From: an uncultured Oscillospiraceae bacterium
Lineage (GTDB): Bacteria; Bacillota; Clostridia; Oscillospirales; Oscillospiraceae
Assembly: GCA_910577415.1 (NCBI GenBank)
Contig: CAJTLK010000012.1
Span: forward strand, 1-31,004
DNA length: 31,004 nt
Reading direction: 5' to 3'
A program made the position numbers and the translations under genes. Shown one piece after another: positions 22,576 to 31,004 of this stretch; position 1 is the first letter of the stretch; each line of letters begins with the position of its first letter. The notes under the pieces were generated by a model, which saw only the letters and a list, made by a program, of their open reading frames with translations, had not been told where the DNA came from and searched no databases.

Positions 22576-25500
22576 ATGGCCGAGCCTGATATCAGGCTTT
22601 TGGTCGGCGTTGCGGAGGGCGGAGCCGACGGCGACAGCAAGGCGCTGATCGAACAGCAGCTATCCGACATCATGAAGAATATCCATGTGGATGCTTCCAA
22701 ATTTCAGGAGCAGATCGGCAAGGCGTTTGAAGCCATCAACAAGGACGGGAAATTCGCCATACAGGTATCCAAGCTGAGCCTGGGCGACGGGGCCGTCAAC
22801 GACTTCAAGCGGCAGGTACAGTCCATCGTAAACACGCTGAGGGTGGACAAGGGCACGACGGTCACGGTGGGCGCAGAAACGCTGGGCGAAGTGAAGAAGA
22901 CAGCGGGGCGCGGAGAACAGACGCAGGTCATTCTTCGGGAGTCCGCCGCGCTCAGAGAAAAGAGCGCCGCCGCGAAGGACGCGGCGGCAGCCACTGAAAA
23001 CGAGACGCAAAAGGAGTTAAGGGCCAACGCGGCCAAGAAAAACGGCATCGACCTGCTGGCCAGAATGCAGAAGGCGCTGCGGGACTGGACGGTGGCAAAG
23101 ACCGGGAGGAGCAGCGCGTCCTATTCCCTGATCGAAGAGGACGCGAGGGCTCTCAGCGGCTATATCTCCCAGCTTGAAAGCGGGGAGATGGAGGCAGAAA
23201 CATTTCAGCAGAAGCTAAAAGGCTTCAGCGCGTCTTTCGCCGACAACTCCAAAAACATCAAGGAGGCCGGGGAAAACACCAGAACGTGGCTGGAGCGCAT
23301 GGGCGGACTGGGCAAGAAGTTTGGCGAGTGGCTGAGCGTCAGCCGGATCGTCATGTCGGTATGGCGGGCCGTCAAACAGATGATAAGCGCAACCATCGAG
23401 CTGGACGGAGCGCTTACCCAGCTCAAGATCGTGACCGGAGCCACGGACGCGGAGATGAGCAGATTCCTCACCCATGCCACGTCGCTTTCCAAGGGGCTGG
23501 GCAAGAGTATTTCGGAGATGGTATCCTCCATCGAGGTATTCTCCCGCCTGGGCTACGGCCTGAGCGATTCTTCCACCCTGGCGAAGTACGCGGCCATCCT
23601 TTCCAACGTGGCCGCAGTGGGCCAGGACGAGGCCACCACCGGCATTACCTCCATCATCAAGGGCTACAACATGGACGTGAAGAACACCGAGCACGTGGCG
23701 GACGTGCTGGTGGAGGTGGGACAAAAGTACGCCGTATCCGCCGCTGAAATGATGGAGGCATACGAGAAGTCCGGCGCGGCATTGAACGCCACCAACACCA
23801 GTTTTGAAAAATCCGCCGGACTGATCGCGGCGGCAAACGCCTCGGTACAGAACGCCTCTACCGTAGGCACCGCATTGAAGACCATCTCGGCCCGTATCCG
23901 GGGGTCTAAGTCGGAACTGGCGGAGCTGGGGGAAGACCCGGAGGAGCTGGCGGACGGCTTTTCCAAGTACGCGGAGGAGATCAGGGCGCTGACCGGCTTT
24001 AATATCATGCAGCCGGGCACGACAAACCAGTTCAAGGATATCTATGACATTTTGGGCGGTATCGCCCAGGTGTGGGGCAAGCTGTCTGACACCCAGCAGG
24101 CGCGGGTGGCGGAGATCCTGGGCGGCACAAGGCAGCTACAGGTCATCTCCTCTATCATCGGCAACTGGAAGGACGCAGCCAACGCCTACGCCGACGCTAT
24201 GGACGCGGCGGGCGTGGCGACAAAGGCCAACGACACCTATTTGGAGAGCGTCAACGGACATATCGCCCAGTTCAAAGCCACGTTCCAGGAGGTCATCCAT
24301 AACCTGATGGACACCGGGGTGGTCTCCGGCGTGGTAGACCTGGGGACGGGTCTGCTGGGTATCCTGAACACCATAACGGATATCATCAACGCAGTAGGCG
24401 GGCTGAATACGGTGCTGGCTGTGACAGTCGGACTTTTTGCCATTAAAAACGCCGGAAAAATCACAGATTTGATGCTGGCAGCCAAAAACAGTCTGCCTTT
24501 TATAACCATGTTCGGAGAAGAGTTTCTCCGGCTAAAATCCACCGGAGTCGGTTCGTTGAGCGCGATTGCCAAGGCGTTCTCCGGCGTTTCTGCAGCGGCG
24601 GGCACCGCAAGCGTAGCGACGGGCGTATTTGTCGCCGCTATTGTGGCAATCGTCGGCATTGCGGCTCTCTATAATCAACTTCACAAGTCAACGGAGGAAC
24701 TCCGCGAGGAGTACGATGAGCTACGTGGAAAGCTCGATGCGGTAAACGAAGAGTTCAAAACAACCGGAGAGCGTATACTTGAGCTTCAAAAGCTTTCAAA
24801 CAGGGGAACCATCACCCTTGTTGAACAGGAAGAACTGGATAAATTAAAAGCGGCCAATATCGAACTGCTGGAAGAAAAGCGTCTATTGGAAGAAAATATG
24901 CTGCTGAAAGGCAAAGAGGTAAACGATGCTCTTGCCAAAGACTTCCAAAAGAGAACTAAGCTTTCAATTGAAGCAGACTCAAAGATGGTGGACTCCGACG
25001 CGTACTACGCGGCAAACAAGGACGCCATCGACCTGGCGACAGAGGCATGGGGCGAGCTTCAGTCCCCGGAAGCATTGTCAAAAATCAAGGAAATGACAGA
25101 CGCCGAGGCAGATTCGCTCCGGGAAATATACAGCACATGGACACAGCTTGAGTTTGACGCTGTAAACAGCCCGAGGGAATGGGTCAATATCGGCGACTAC
25201 ATCTCGCAGCTTATAGAGCGATACAAATATCTGGAGAGCCTTGGGGAAAAGGCGTCGGATGGTCAAAGGGCTCAGCTCAAGGAGCTTCGGGCGGAGCTGG
25301 TCAACGCCAGCACAGAACTTAACGAGTCGTATATCAGGCCGTACAACGGTAAAGATGAGACCGTAGGGGCTTGGAAAGACCAGTTTTCGCTTGTCGACGC
25401 AACGATCAATCCGGCGGAACATTACACCGATCTTCTTGAAACCCTGCCGCAAAAGCTCAAGTCCATATTGAACGCAGAGGGGAAAAAGGGAAATCTGACT

Positions 25501-28500
25501 GCGGACCGCATCAACGAGCTTTCCGGCTCTTATAAAGAGCTGGACGACTGGATGAAAGAATCCGGTAAAACCGCAGAGGATCTGGCAAAGCACTATAACA
25601 CACTGTCAAGCTCCGTTGAGGACAAAACGGAGGAGGTAGGCGGTCTTACCGACAGCGGCATTACCGACAAGCTGAACGCCATTAAGGATAGCTACGCCTC
25701 GCTGTCAACAGTGATGAAAGACCTTTCGGAAAACGGGAGGATCACCTACACCACCCTTTCTGCCATCAAGGAGAAGTTTGCCCAGACGGAGGGTATCGAC
25801 GAATTTATCTCCAAGCTGTCCGCCATGCGGAAGGACAGCAAAGACGTCAATAAGACCCTCAGCGAGCTTATGCAGGCGTACATCGACACGGGGGACAACG
25901 CGGAGACGCTGGCAAGTACGGATGAAAACCTGATCGCAGCCATGCTGAAGGAGATCGGCGTCACCAACGCCAGCACTACGGCGGCAAGGATGCTGGCATA
26001 CGCAAAAAAGGTGGCGACGGCCCACGCCGTCGCACTGGCGGTAGAAACAGCAACGACCAAAGAGGAAACGGACGGATTATCGGTTTCTCTGGCAGAAGAG
26101 GCGGCAGCGTGCGGAATGGCGGAAAACGCCATGGCGCATCTCACCGCCTCGATAATCCTGGCGGATGGCACGAAGCTTTCTTTCAAAGAACAGATAGAAC
26201 AGCTCAAAAAGCTATATACCGCAGCGGGGCTTACCAGGAGCGAGATGAATATGCTGGCCAGCGGCTATAACCTGGAGATATCCCAAATGAAGCGGAACGG
26301 CGCCACACAAGAGGAGATCGCCGCTGTTGAGGAACAGGCCAGACAGGCCCTGCGAAAGCAGTTGGAAGACCAACTCGGCGCAAGCTTCCAAGCCAACTTT
26401 GAAGAAAGCGGCGGGAAAAAATCAGGAAGCGGCAGCAGCGTAAAGGAATACCTGGCGGACATCGAAAAATACCGCCATGAACTGGAGGCGCTGGACGAGG
26501 CAGGCCGCAGACGGAACGACACGGAGCTGCGGCTGGACAAGGCCAAGAGCCTGGACGAAGAGATCGCCCTCCGGGAAGAGCTGATCGGGGTCTACCGGGA
26601 GGAACAGGAGGCTTTCCACGCTCTTGCCCAAGCACGGCGGCGGGACATGGAGCAGGGCGCGGCGGAGCTTAGAGGCATGGGCTTCGACGTCCAACAGGAC
26701 AGCGAGAGCAACAAGTTCTTCGTGACAAACATGGAGCGGGTCAACACGCTGGAGGCCGCGGACAAGGGGACATACGATTCCCGCCAGGAGGCCACAAACG
26801 AGCTGCGCAGGCACGCCGAAGCGCTCATTAAGGAACTGGAGAGCGCCAGCGACGACAACGCCGAGAACTCCCTGCAATGGCTGGAAAACCACTATGCCAT
26901 CATTGAAAAGACCGCAGAGCAGTATGAGGCGCTGACCAACGCCCTGGAGCGGCGGCGGGATATGGAGGAAAAGTGGCTGGACAACGCCATCTCCGAGCAA
27001 GACACCCAGGGCACCCTGGAAAACGCGGAGAAGATCGTGCGCTCTTACAAGGCCATGCAAGAGAATATCCACGCCCAGGCGGAGTATTACCGAAGCGAGG
27101 GCTACGCCGAGGACAGCGAGCAGGTCAACGGCCTGAGCCAGCTCTGGTGGGAGTATGAGGAGAGCATCCGGGAGGTCAAGGGACGGGTCATCGACTACCT
27201 GGGGGGCATTGTGGACGCTTCCCACAGCGCGGTGGACCAGATCCAAAGCGTATACTCCACCCTGCAGACGGCGGCGGAGGAATACGCTTCAAACGGAGGT
27301 TTTATCTCCATCGACACGTTCCAGGACGTGCTGAAGCTGGGGCCGGAGTATATGCAAATGCTCCAGGACGAGAACGGACAGCTGACCATCAACCGGAAAA
27401 AGATAGACGAGGTAACGGCGGCAAAGACCCGCCAAGTGGCAGTGGACACCGCCATGACCTATGTGGAGCGGCTGAAGCTGGCACTGGAGGACGACGCCGT
27501 GGAGGAGCTGAACGAGCTTCTCTACGCCACGGAGAAGACCACCGGGGCCACCTGGGGGCTGGTATACGCCAACCTGGCGCTGCTGAAAAACCAGCTTGGC
27601 GACAAGGGATATGAGGCGGCGCTGCACAATGTGCGGGCTATGGAATCCCTGGCAGCTGGCGCTATCGGGAGCATCGGAAAGGGCACGGAGGAGTTCGGCA
27701 CGCTCCTTGACTACGTGATGGATATGCTCAAGCAGCGGGTGGAGGATCACATCGACGACCTGGAGGAGATGAAAAAATCCTACGCCGAGCTTATCAATCT
27801 GCGCAAGGAAGCCTTGGACAAGGCCAAGGAAGAGGCGGACTATGAGGACGAGGTGGCGGAAAAGGTAAAGGCCATCGCCAAACTCCAGAGCAGTATCAAC
27901 CGCCTTTCGCTGGACGACAGCCGGGAGGCGGCGGCCAAGCGGGCCAAGCTGGAGGAGGAGATGGCGCAGCTTCAAAAGGAGCTGGGGGACGCCCAGAGAG
28001 ACCACGCCATCGAAAACCAAAAGGAGTCCCTGGACAAGATGCAGGAGGCTTATGAGGAGGAGAAGGACGCGGAGATCGAGGCGGCACGGGACAGCATCTC
28101 CTCCTACCAAAAGCTCTACGACCTGGCAATGGACTACGTGACCCACAAGTGGAACACAGACTGGAAGAGCCTATACAATGAGCTGATCGACTGGAACCAC
28201 CAGTACGGAAGCGACCTGAACGAGAAAATCACCGAGGCGTGGAACGCCGCAAGGCTGACGGCCCAGGAGTATTTCCGCTATGTGGACGACATGAGCCGGG
28301 GCTTTGGCGGCTGGGTAAGCACAGACGGCGAGGGGAACGAGAATAACCCCATCATCCTGGGCAGCCAAGGCGGCGCCAACGGAAGCGGCGGCGGGAGCAA
28401 CACAGTGGCGGACAGCCGGTACAGCGGCGTATACGCCAAGGTGCGGCAAAAGCTGATCGACATGGAGCAAAACAGCGCGGACTGGCTGGAAACGGAAAAC

Positions 28501-29025
28501 CCGAAAGCACGGGAATGGCTCCAGAACGAGAACGAGCGGCTGTCCCGCGAGGTGGAGGAGCTGCTGGGCGTGAAGCTGCACCGGGGAGAGGACGGCGTAT
28601 GGTATCTCCCGGACGGCAGAAAGCTCTACGACGTGTACGGCGGAAAGTTCCACACCGGCGGGATCGTCGGAGGCGGGGACGAGCTGAGGGGGAACGAGGT
28701 GCTGGCAAGGCTGGAAAAGGGCGAGAGCGTTCTGACCGAGGGACAAAAGGACGGCCTGCTCCGGCTGGTGGACTTCACTTCCCTGCTGACAAAACAGCTT
28801 GGCTCCCTGGCGGCCAACGGGGACGGAGCAAGGCTCTTCGGCGGCGGCGCGGGGCTGAACGAGGCCCAGCGGCAAACCCTGGAGAGCGCCTGGGGCAAGC
28901 AGGAGACCAGTATCAGCTTTGGCAACACCTACATCTACGGCTGCAACGAGGAGACTGTGGAGCAGCTTCAGGAGGTCAACCGTGAGATGGTAAACCAGGT
29001 GTTGGAAACATTGAATATCGAATAA
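22576..29025 (+). CDS. Tail tape measure protein
   Basis: 2149 residues. ATG 22576 fits AGGATGGTGA (22561-22570) best; in-frame starts at 22564 and 22570 lie inside that site. The long helical N-terminus leads to a domain typical of siphophage tape measures (about 255-560: MISATIELDGALTQLKIVTG, GYGLSDSSTLAKYAAILSNVAA, TGITSIIKGYNM). A Gly/Ala-rich hydrophobic segment near residues 680-702 could cross a membrane. A long coiled-coil body follows, with the C-terminal motif FHTGGIVGGGDELRGN and LARLEKGESVLTEGQ. It sets tail length and is injected with the DNA. No peptidase motif was seen. Codon use shifts near 24420-25700. The gene is bracketed by hairpins. Confidence 0.93.
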   Translation: MAEPDIRLLVGVAEGGADGDSKALIEQQLSDIMKNIHVDASKFQEQIGKAFEAINKDGKFAIQVSKLSLGDGAVNDFKRQVQSIVNTLRVDKGTTVTVGAETLGEVKKTAGRGEQTQVILRESAALREKSAAAKDAAAATENETQKELRANAAKKNGIDLLARMQKALRDWTVAKTGRSSASYSLIEEDARALSGYISQLESGEMEAETFQQKLKGFSASFADNSKNIKEAGENTRTWLERMGGLGKKFGEWLSVSRIVMSVWRAVKQMISATIELDGALTQLKIVTGATDAEMSRFLTHATSLSKGLGKSISEMVSSIEVFSRLGYGLSDSSTLAKYAAILSNVAAVGQDEATTGITSIIKGYNMDVKNTEHVADVLVEVGQKYAVSAAEMMEAYEKSGAALNATNTSFEKSAGLIAAANASVQNASTVGTALKTISARIRGSKSELAELGEDPEELADGFSKYAEEIRALTGFNIMQPGTTNQFKDIYDILGGIAQVWGKLSDTQQARVAEILGGTRQLQVISSIIGNWKDAANAYADAMDAAGVATKANDTYLESVNGHIAQFKATFQEVIHNLMDTGVVSGVVDLGTGLLGILNTITDIINAVGGLNTVLAVTVGLFAIKNAGKITDLMLAAKNSLPFITMFGEEFLRLKSTGVGSLSAIAKAFSGVSAAAGTASVATGVFVAAIVAIVGIAALYNQLHKSTEELREEYDELRGKLDAVNEEFKTTGERILELQKLSNRGTITLVEQEELDKLKAANIELLEEKRLLEENMLLKGKEVNDALAKDFQKRTKLSIEADSKMVDSDAYYAANKDAIDLATEAWGELQSPEALSKIKEMTDAEADSLREIYSTWTQLEFDAVNSPREWVNIGDYISQLIERYKYLESLGEKASDGQRAQLKELRAELVNASTELNESYIRPYNGKDETVGAWKDQFSLVDATINPAEHYTDLLETLPQKLKSILNAEGKKGNLTADRINELSGSYKELDDWMKESGKTAEDLAKHYNTLSSSVEDKTEEVGGLTDSGITDKLNAIKDSYASLSTVMKDLSENGRITYTTLSAIKEKFAQTEGIDEFISKLSAMRKDSKDVNKTLSELMQAYIDTGDNAETLASTDENLIAAMLKEIGVTNASTTAARMLAYAKKVATAHAVALAVETATTKEETDGLSVSLAEEAAACGMAENAMAHLTASIILADGTKLSFKEQIEQLKKLYTAAGLTRSEMNMLASGYNLEISQMKRNGATQEEIAAVEEQARQALRKQLEDQLGASFQANFEESGGKKSGSGSSVKEYLADIEKYRHELEALDEAGRRRNDTELRLDKAKSLDEEIALREELIGVYREEQEAFHALAQARRRDMEQGAAELRGMGFDVQQDSESNKFFVTNMERVNTLEAADKGTYDSRQEATNELRRHAEALIKELESASDDNAENSLQWLENHYAIIEKTAEQYEALTNALERRRDMEEKWLDNAISEQDTQGTLENAEKIVRSYKAMQENIHAQAEYYRSEGYAEDSEQVNGLSQLWWEYEESIREVKGRVIDYLGGIVDASHSAVDQIQSVYSTLQTAAEEYASNGGFISIDTFQDVLKLGPEYMQMLQDENGQLTINRKKIDEVTAAKTRQVAVDTAMTYVERLKLALEDDAVEELNELLYATEKTTGATWGLVYANLALLKNQLGDKGYEAALHNVRAMESLAAGAIGSIGKGTEEFGTLLDYVMDMLKQRVEDHIDDLEEMKKSYAELINLRKEALDKAKEEADYEDEVAEKVKAIAKLQSSINRLSLDDSREAAAKRAKLEEEMAQLQKELGDAQRDHAIENQKESLDKMQEAYEEEKDAEIEAARDSISSYQKLYDLAMDYVTHKWNTDWKSLYNELIDWNHQYGSDLNEKITEAWNAARLTAQEYFRYVDDMSRGFGGWVSTDGEGNENNPIILGSQGGANGSGGGSNTVADSRYSGVYAKVRQKLIDMEQNSADWLETENPKAREWLQNENERLSREVEELLGVKLHRGEDGVWYLPDGRKLYDVYGGKFHTGGIVGGGDELRGNEVLARLEKGESVLTEGQKDGLLRLVDFTSLLTKQLGSLAANGDGARLFGGGAGLNEAQRQTLESAWGKQETSISFGNTYIYGCNEETVEQLQEVNREMVNQVLETLNIE

Positions 29026-29034
29026 TAACACGGC

Positions 29035-29063
29035 GGAGGGAAGGCAAAAGCGGTCTTCCCTCC
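29035..29063 (+). terminator. Hairpin after the tape measure gene
   Basis: GGAGGGAAG (29035-29043) pairs with CTTCCCTCC (29055-29063) around an 11-base loop, ten bases after the stop. ATTTTATC follows a few bases later. Probably a weak terminator. Confidence 0.55.
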
Positions 29064-29094
29064 CCGCTATTTTATCAAGAAGGAGGTGGAGGAA

Positions 29095-29880
29095 GTGTTT
29101 GACAGTTATGAGTTCACATTCGCGGGAGAGTCGTCGGCCATGTACGGCGTAATGCTGTACGAATTCGGCGGGACGGGACAAAGCCCGGTGAGCTTTGGAA
29201 ACAGGGCGTCCATCGTGGAGGACAGGACTATGGGCCGGATCAAGCCGCTCCACTTCGGGGTGAACTACCACGGAAAGCCGCTGGAGTTCAAGCTGGTGTT
29301 CGGGGCGCTGGAGCCTATAGACCGCTACCAGATGGAGGATATCGCCATGTGGCTGACGGGACACCAGGACTACCAGTGGCTCACCATCGACCAGCCCGAC
29401 CTGGAGCGGGTGGCGTACCGCTGCCTTATCACGGAGCTGAAGCCCCTGCACCACGGATGGCTCCCGGTGGCCTTTGAGGCAAGCGTGGTATGCGACTGTC
29501 CCTACGCCTACGGGCTGCCCTTCCGCTACCAATACCAGCTGAGCGGAGAGGCGGACGTTCTTATCCGCAACGACGGGTCGGCACGGGAGTATGTCAGGCC
29601 GACGCTCCTCTACCAGCCGCTGGAGGGCGGAGAGCTGCGCATTGTCAACCACAGCGACGGCGGGCGGGAGTTCCGGTTGGGAAGCCTGCCCACCGGGGCG
29701 CTAAGTATCGTCATCGACAACGAGAACGAGATCATCCGGGAGACCACGGCGGGATATAACCTGTACGTCGGTTTCAACCTGAACTTCTTCCGGCTGGCGC
29801 AGGGGGACAACAGGCTCACCCTCTCGGGAGCGGGGGCGCTGAGTATCGAGGGACGGGCGCTCTACAACACAGGAGGGTAA
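29095..29880 (+). CDS. Distal tail protein (Dit-like)
   Basis: 261 residues. GTG 29095 is used because AAGGAGGTGG (29080-29089) is then well spaced; a GTG at 29086 lies in the site. The N-terminus (FDSYEFTFAGESSAMYGVMLYEFG) is the first strand pair of the siphovirus tail domain, followed by a beta-sandwich with HYHGKPLEFKLVF-like strands and a galectin-like second half (REYVRPTLLYQPLEGGELRIVNHSDGGREFRLG). Placed right after the tape measure gene and before Tal, which is the constant Dit position. It forms the hub of the baseplate. Confidence 0.85.
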   Translation: MFDSYEFTFAGESSAMYGVMLYEFGGTGQSPVSFGNRASIVEDRTMGRIKPLHFGVNYHGKPLEFKLVFGALEPIDRYQMEDIAMWLTGHQDYQWLTIDQPDLERVAYRCLITELKPLHHGWLPVAFEASVVCDCPYAYGLPFRYQYQLSGEADVLIRNDGSAREYVRPTLLYQPLEGGELRIVNHSDGGREFRLGSLPTGALSIVIDNENEIIRETTAGYNLYVGFNLNFFRLAQGDNRLTLSGAGALSIEGRALYNTGG

Positions 29881-29890
29881 GGAGGAAGCC

Positions 29891-31004
29891 ATGTTTTTAG
29901 ATTATTCCAAGCTGCCCTTTGATAAGGACAACATTCCAGAGAAGCCGGCGCTGGTATTGAAAACGCTGGACGGCAAGACCATAGGCCCCATTCCGGGGGT
30001 CTATAACCTGAAGCTGAATATCAAGTTCGCCGAACCAAGCGAGATACGCTTCGACGTGCCTGCCTATCTGGACGGGGAGCCAAACCCGCTCTATGAGGCC
30101 ATCTCGGGACACAAGCAGGTCTACACCGAGCACTACGGCGTATTTGAGACGATGAACCCGTCCACGGAGGCGGACGGTATCAGGGAGGTCAAGCACGTCA
30201 AGGGCTACTCCCTGGAAAAGACACTGAAGTCAAAGAAGTTCTTTCTGGAGGAGGGCACCTATGACTTCTGGAACCCGGCCTCTCCCAAGGACACGGTGCT
30301 GGAGCTGGCTTTGAAGTCCGCTCCGGGCTGGCGGGTGGGGTACGTCTCCCCTGCCCTCATCGGAAAATACCGCACCTTTGACGGCTACAACGACTATCTG
30401 CTCTCCTTCCTCTACAACCACGCGCCGCAGAAATACAACTGCGTGATCGTATTCGACGTCTACCAAAAGACGGTGAACGCCTACGACGCGGAGGAGGAGC
30501 TGGAGAACCTGCCCATTTACCTGGACTTTGACAACCTGGTGAAGTCGGTGGACATCGAGGAGGTCAGCGACGAGCTGGTGACGGCTCTGCGGCCTTACGG
30601 GGCGGACGAGCTGAGCATCCTGAACGTGAATCCCACGGGAAGCCCATGGCTCTACGACCTGTCCTTTTTTCTGGAAAACGGGGACATCGGAGCGGGGCTG
30701 GGGAAAAAGTGGGAGGCATGGCAGAGCAAGGCGCTGGCAAGGCGGGAGTATTACCGGGGACTGACGGCGCTGGAAGCTTCGGCCACGGCCCAGCTTCTGG
30801 CCGCAAAGGCCAAGCTGAACGACCTGAACGGCCCGGAGGGGGAACTGGATTCCCTCCTGGCGCAGCAGAGCATCACCATACAGACCCTGGCAAAAGAAAA
30901 GACCCAGGCGGGCAAGGACAGCCAACAGAAGCTGCTGGACGACATCAACCGCCAGATCGCCGGGGTAAAGCAGTCCATCCAGCAACAGGAGCGGAACATC
31001 GAGG
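29891..31004 (+). CDS. Tail-associated/antireceptor protein (Tal-like), 3' end cut by window edge
   Basis: Starts ATG 29891 after GGAGGAAGCC and stays open to the last base (371 codons visible). The N-terminus MFLDYSKLPFDKDNIPEKPALVLKTLDGKTIGPI and the blocks GVYNLKLNIKFAEPSEIRFDVP and YDFWNPASPKDTVLELALKSAPGWRVGYV match the hub domain of phage tail endopeptidase/antireceptor proteins (gp37-like, Tal family). From about residue 278 onwards a long coiled coil follows (YRGLTALEASATAQLLAAKAKLNDL, QKLLDDINRQIAGVKQSIQQQER), probably continuing out of the window to a tip or receptor-binding domain. Whether it carries an enzyme cannot be seen here. Confidence 0.84.
   Translation, partial: MFLDYSKLPFDKDNIPEKPALVLKTLDGKTIGPIPGVYNLKLNIKFAEPSEIRFDVPAYLDGEPNPLYEAISGHKQVYTEHYGVFETMNPSTEADGIREVKHVKGYSLEKTLKSKKFFLEEGTYDFWNPASPKDTVLELALKSAPGWRVGYVSPALIGKYRTFDGYNDYLLSFLYNHAPQKYNCVIVFDVYQKTVNAYDAEEELENLPIYLDFDNLVKSVDIEEVSDELVTALRPYGADELSILNVNPTGSPWLYDLSFFLENGDIGAGLGKKWEAWQSKALARREYYRGLTALEASATAQLLAAKAKLNDLNGPEGELDSLLAQQSITIQTLAKEKTQAGKDSQQKLLDDINRQIAGVKQSIQQQERNIE

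Noticed and set aside
28171..29652. 493-codon - strand frame under the tape measure and distal tail genes
   Set aside because: It crosses two real + strand genes and a terminator with no start signal or family likeness.
1..31004. CRISPR array, tRNA genes, insertion sequences or a diversity-generating retroelement
   Set aside because: No regular repeats, no tRNA cloverleaf, no transposase and no reverse transcriptase were seen on either strand.

Overview
The window is a stretch of a tailed, siphovirus-type bacteriophage or prophage genome. Every confident gene is on the + strand, and genes are packed tightly: many start/stop overlaps of the ATGA or GTGA type and strong AGGAGG-like ribosome-binding sites. 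The high GC content with GC-rich codons, the Shine-Dalgarno style and the gene types (compact XerD-like recombinase, zinc-finger gene ahead of the large terminase, YonO-like RNA polymerase) suggest a host among gut Firmicutes/Clostridia. The host is inferred; nothing in the window names it.

Layout. (1) 1-703: end of a compact tyrosine recombinase gene that runs off the left edge. (2) 704-1209: the only long stretch without a convincing gene, G/A-rich and carrying several inverted repeats. (3) 1210-7491: an early-type cassette with a P-loop helicase-like ATPase, a 57-residue protein, a 918-residue single-chain RNA polymerase of the YonO/QDE-1 (double-psi beta-barrel) class, a predicted winged-helix plus zinc-ribbon protein and a calcineurin-like phosphoesterase. 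It is closed by a perfect 12-bp hairpin. (4) 7617-8980: a second, full-length tyrosine recombinase and an HU-like DNA-binding protein. (5) 8980-16490: packaging and head genes, in the order small terminase (zinc finger), large terminase, portal, small protein, head protease with scaffold, probable decoration protein, major capsid protein. (6) 16565-18839: head-tail connector genes. (7) 18836-22516: a conserved unknown, the major tail protein, a small zinc-finger protein, a RusA-type resolvase and two pre-tape-measure genes. (8) 22576-31004: a very large tape measure protein, the distal tail protein and the start of a tail-associated (Tal/antireceptor-type) protein that is cut by the right edge.

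How it fits together. The right three quarters is a standard head-to-tail assembly line, read in one direction and interrupted by strong hairpins after the capsid gene, after the tail tube cluster, before the tape measure and after the tape measure. These probably set product ratios. The most notable content is the left cassette. The phage encodes its own RNA polymerase of the two-barrel superfamily (the class of cellular multisubunit RNA polymerases and eukaryotic RNA-silencing polymerases), with a DxDGD metal-binding centre and the other family blocks readable in order. Its neighbours look like nucleic-acid handling partners. Late genes may be transcribed by this enzyme, but no promoter consensus could be recognised. 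No lysis genes, repressor or DNA polymerase lie in the window.
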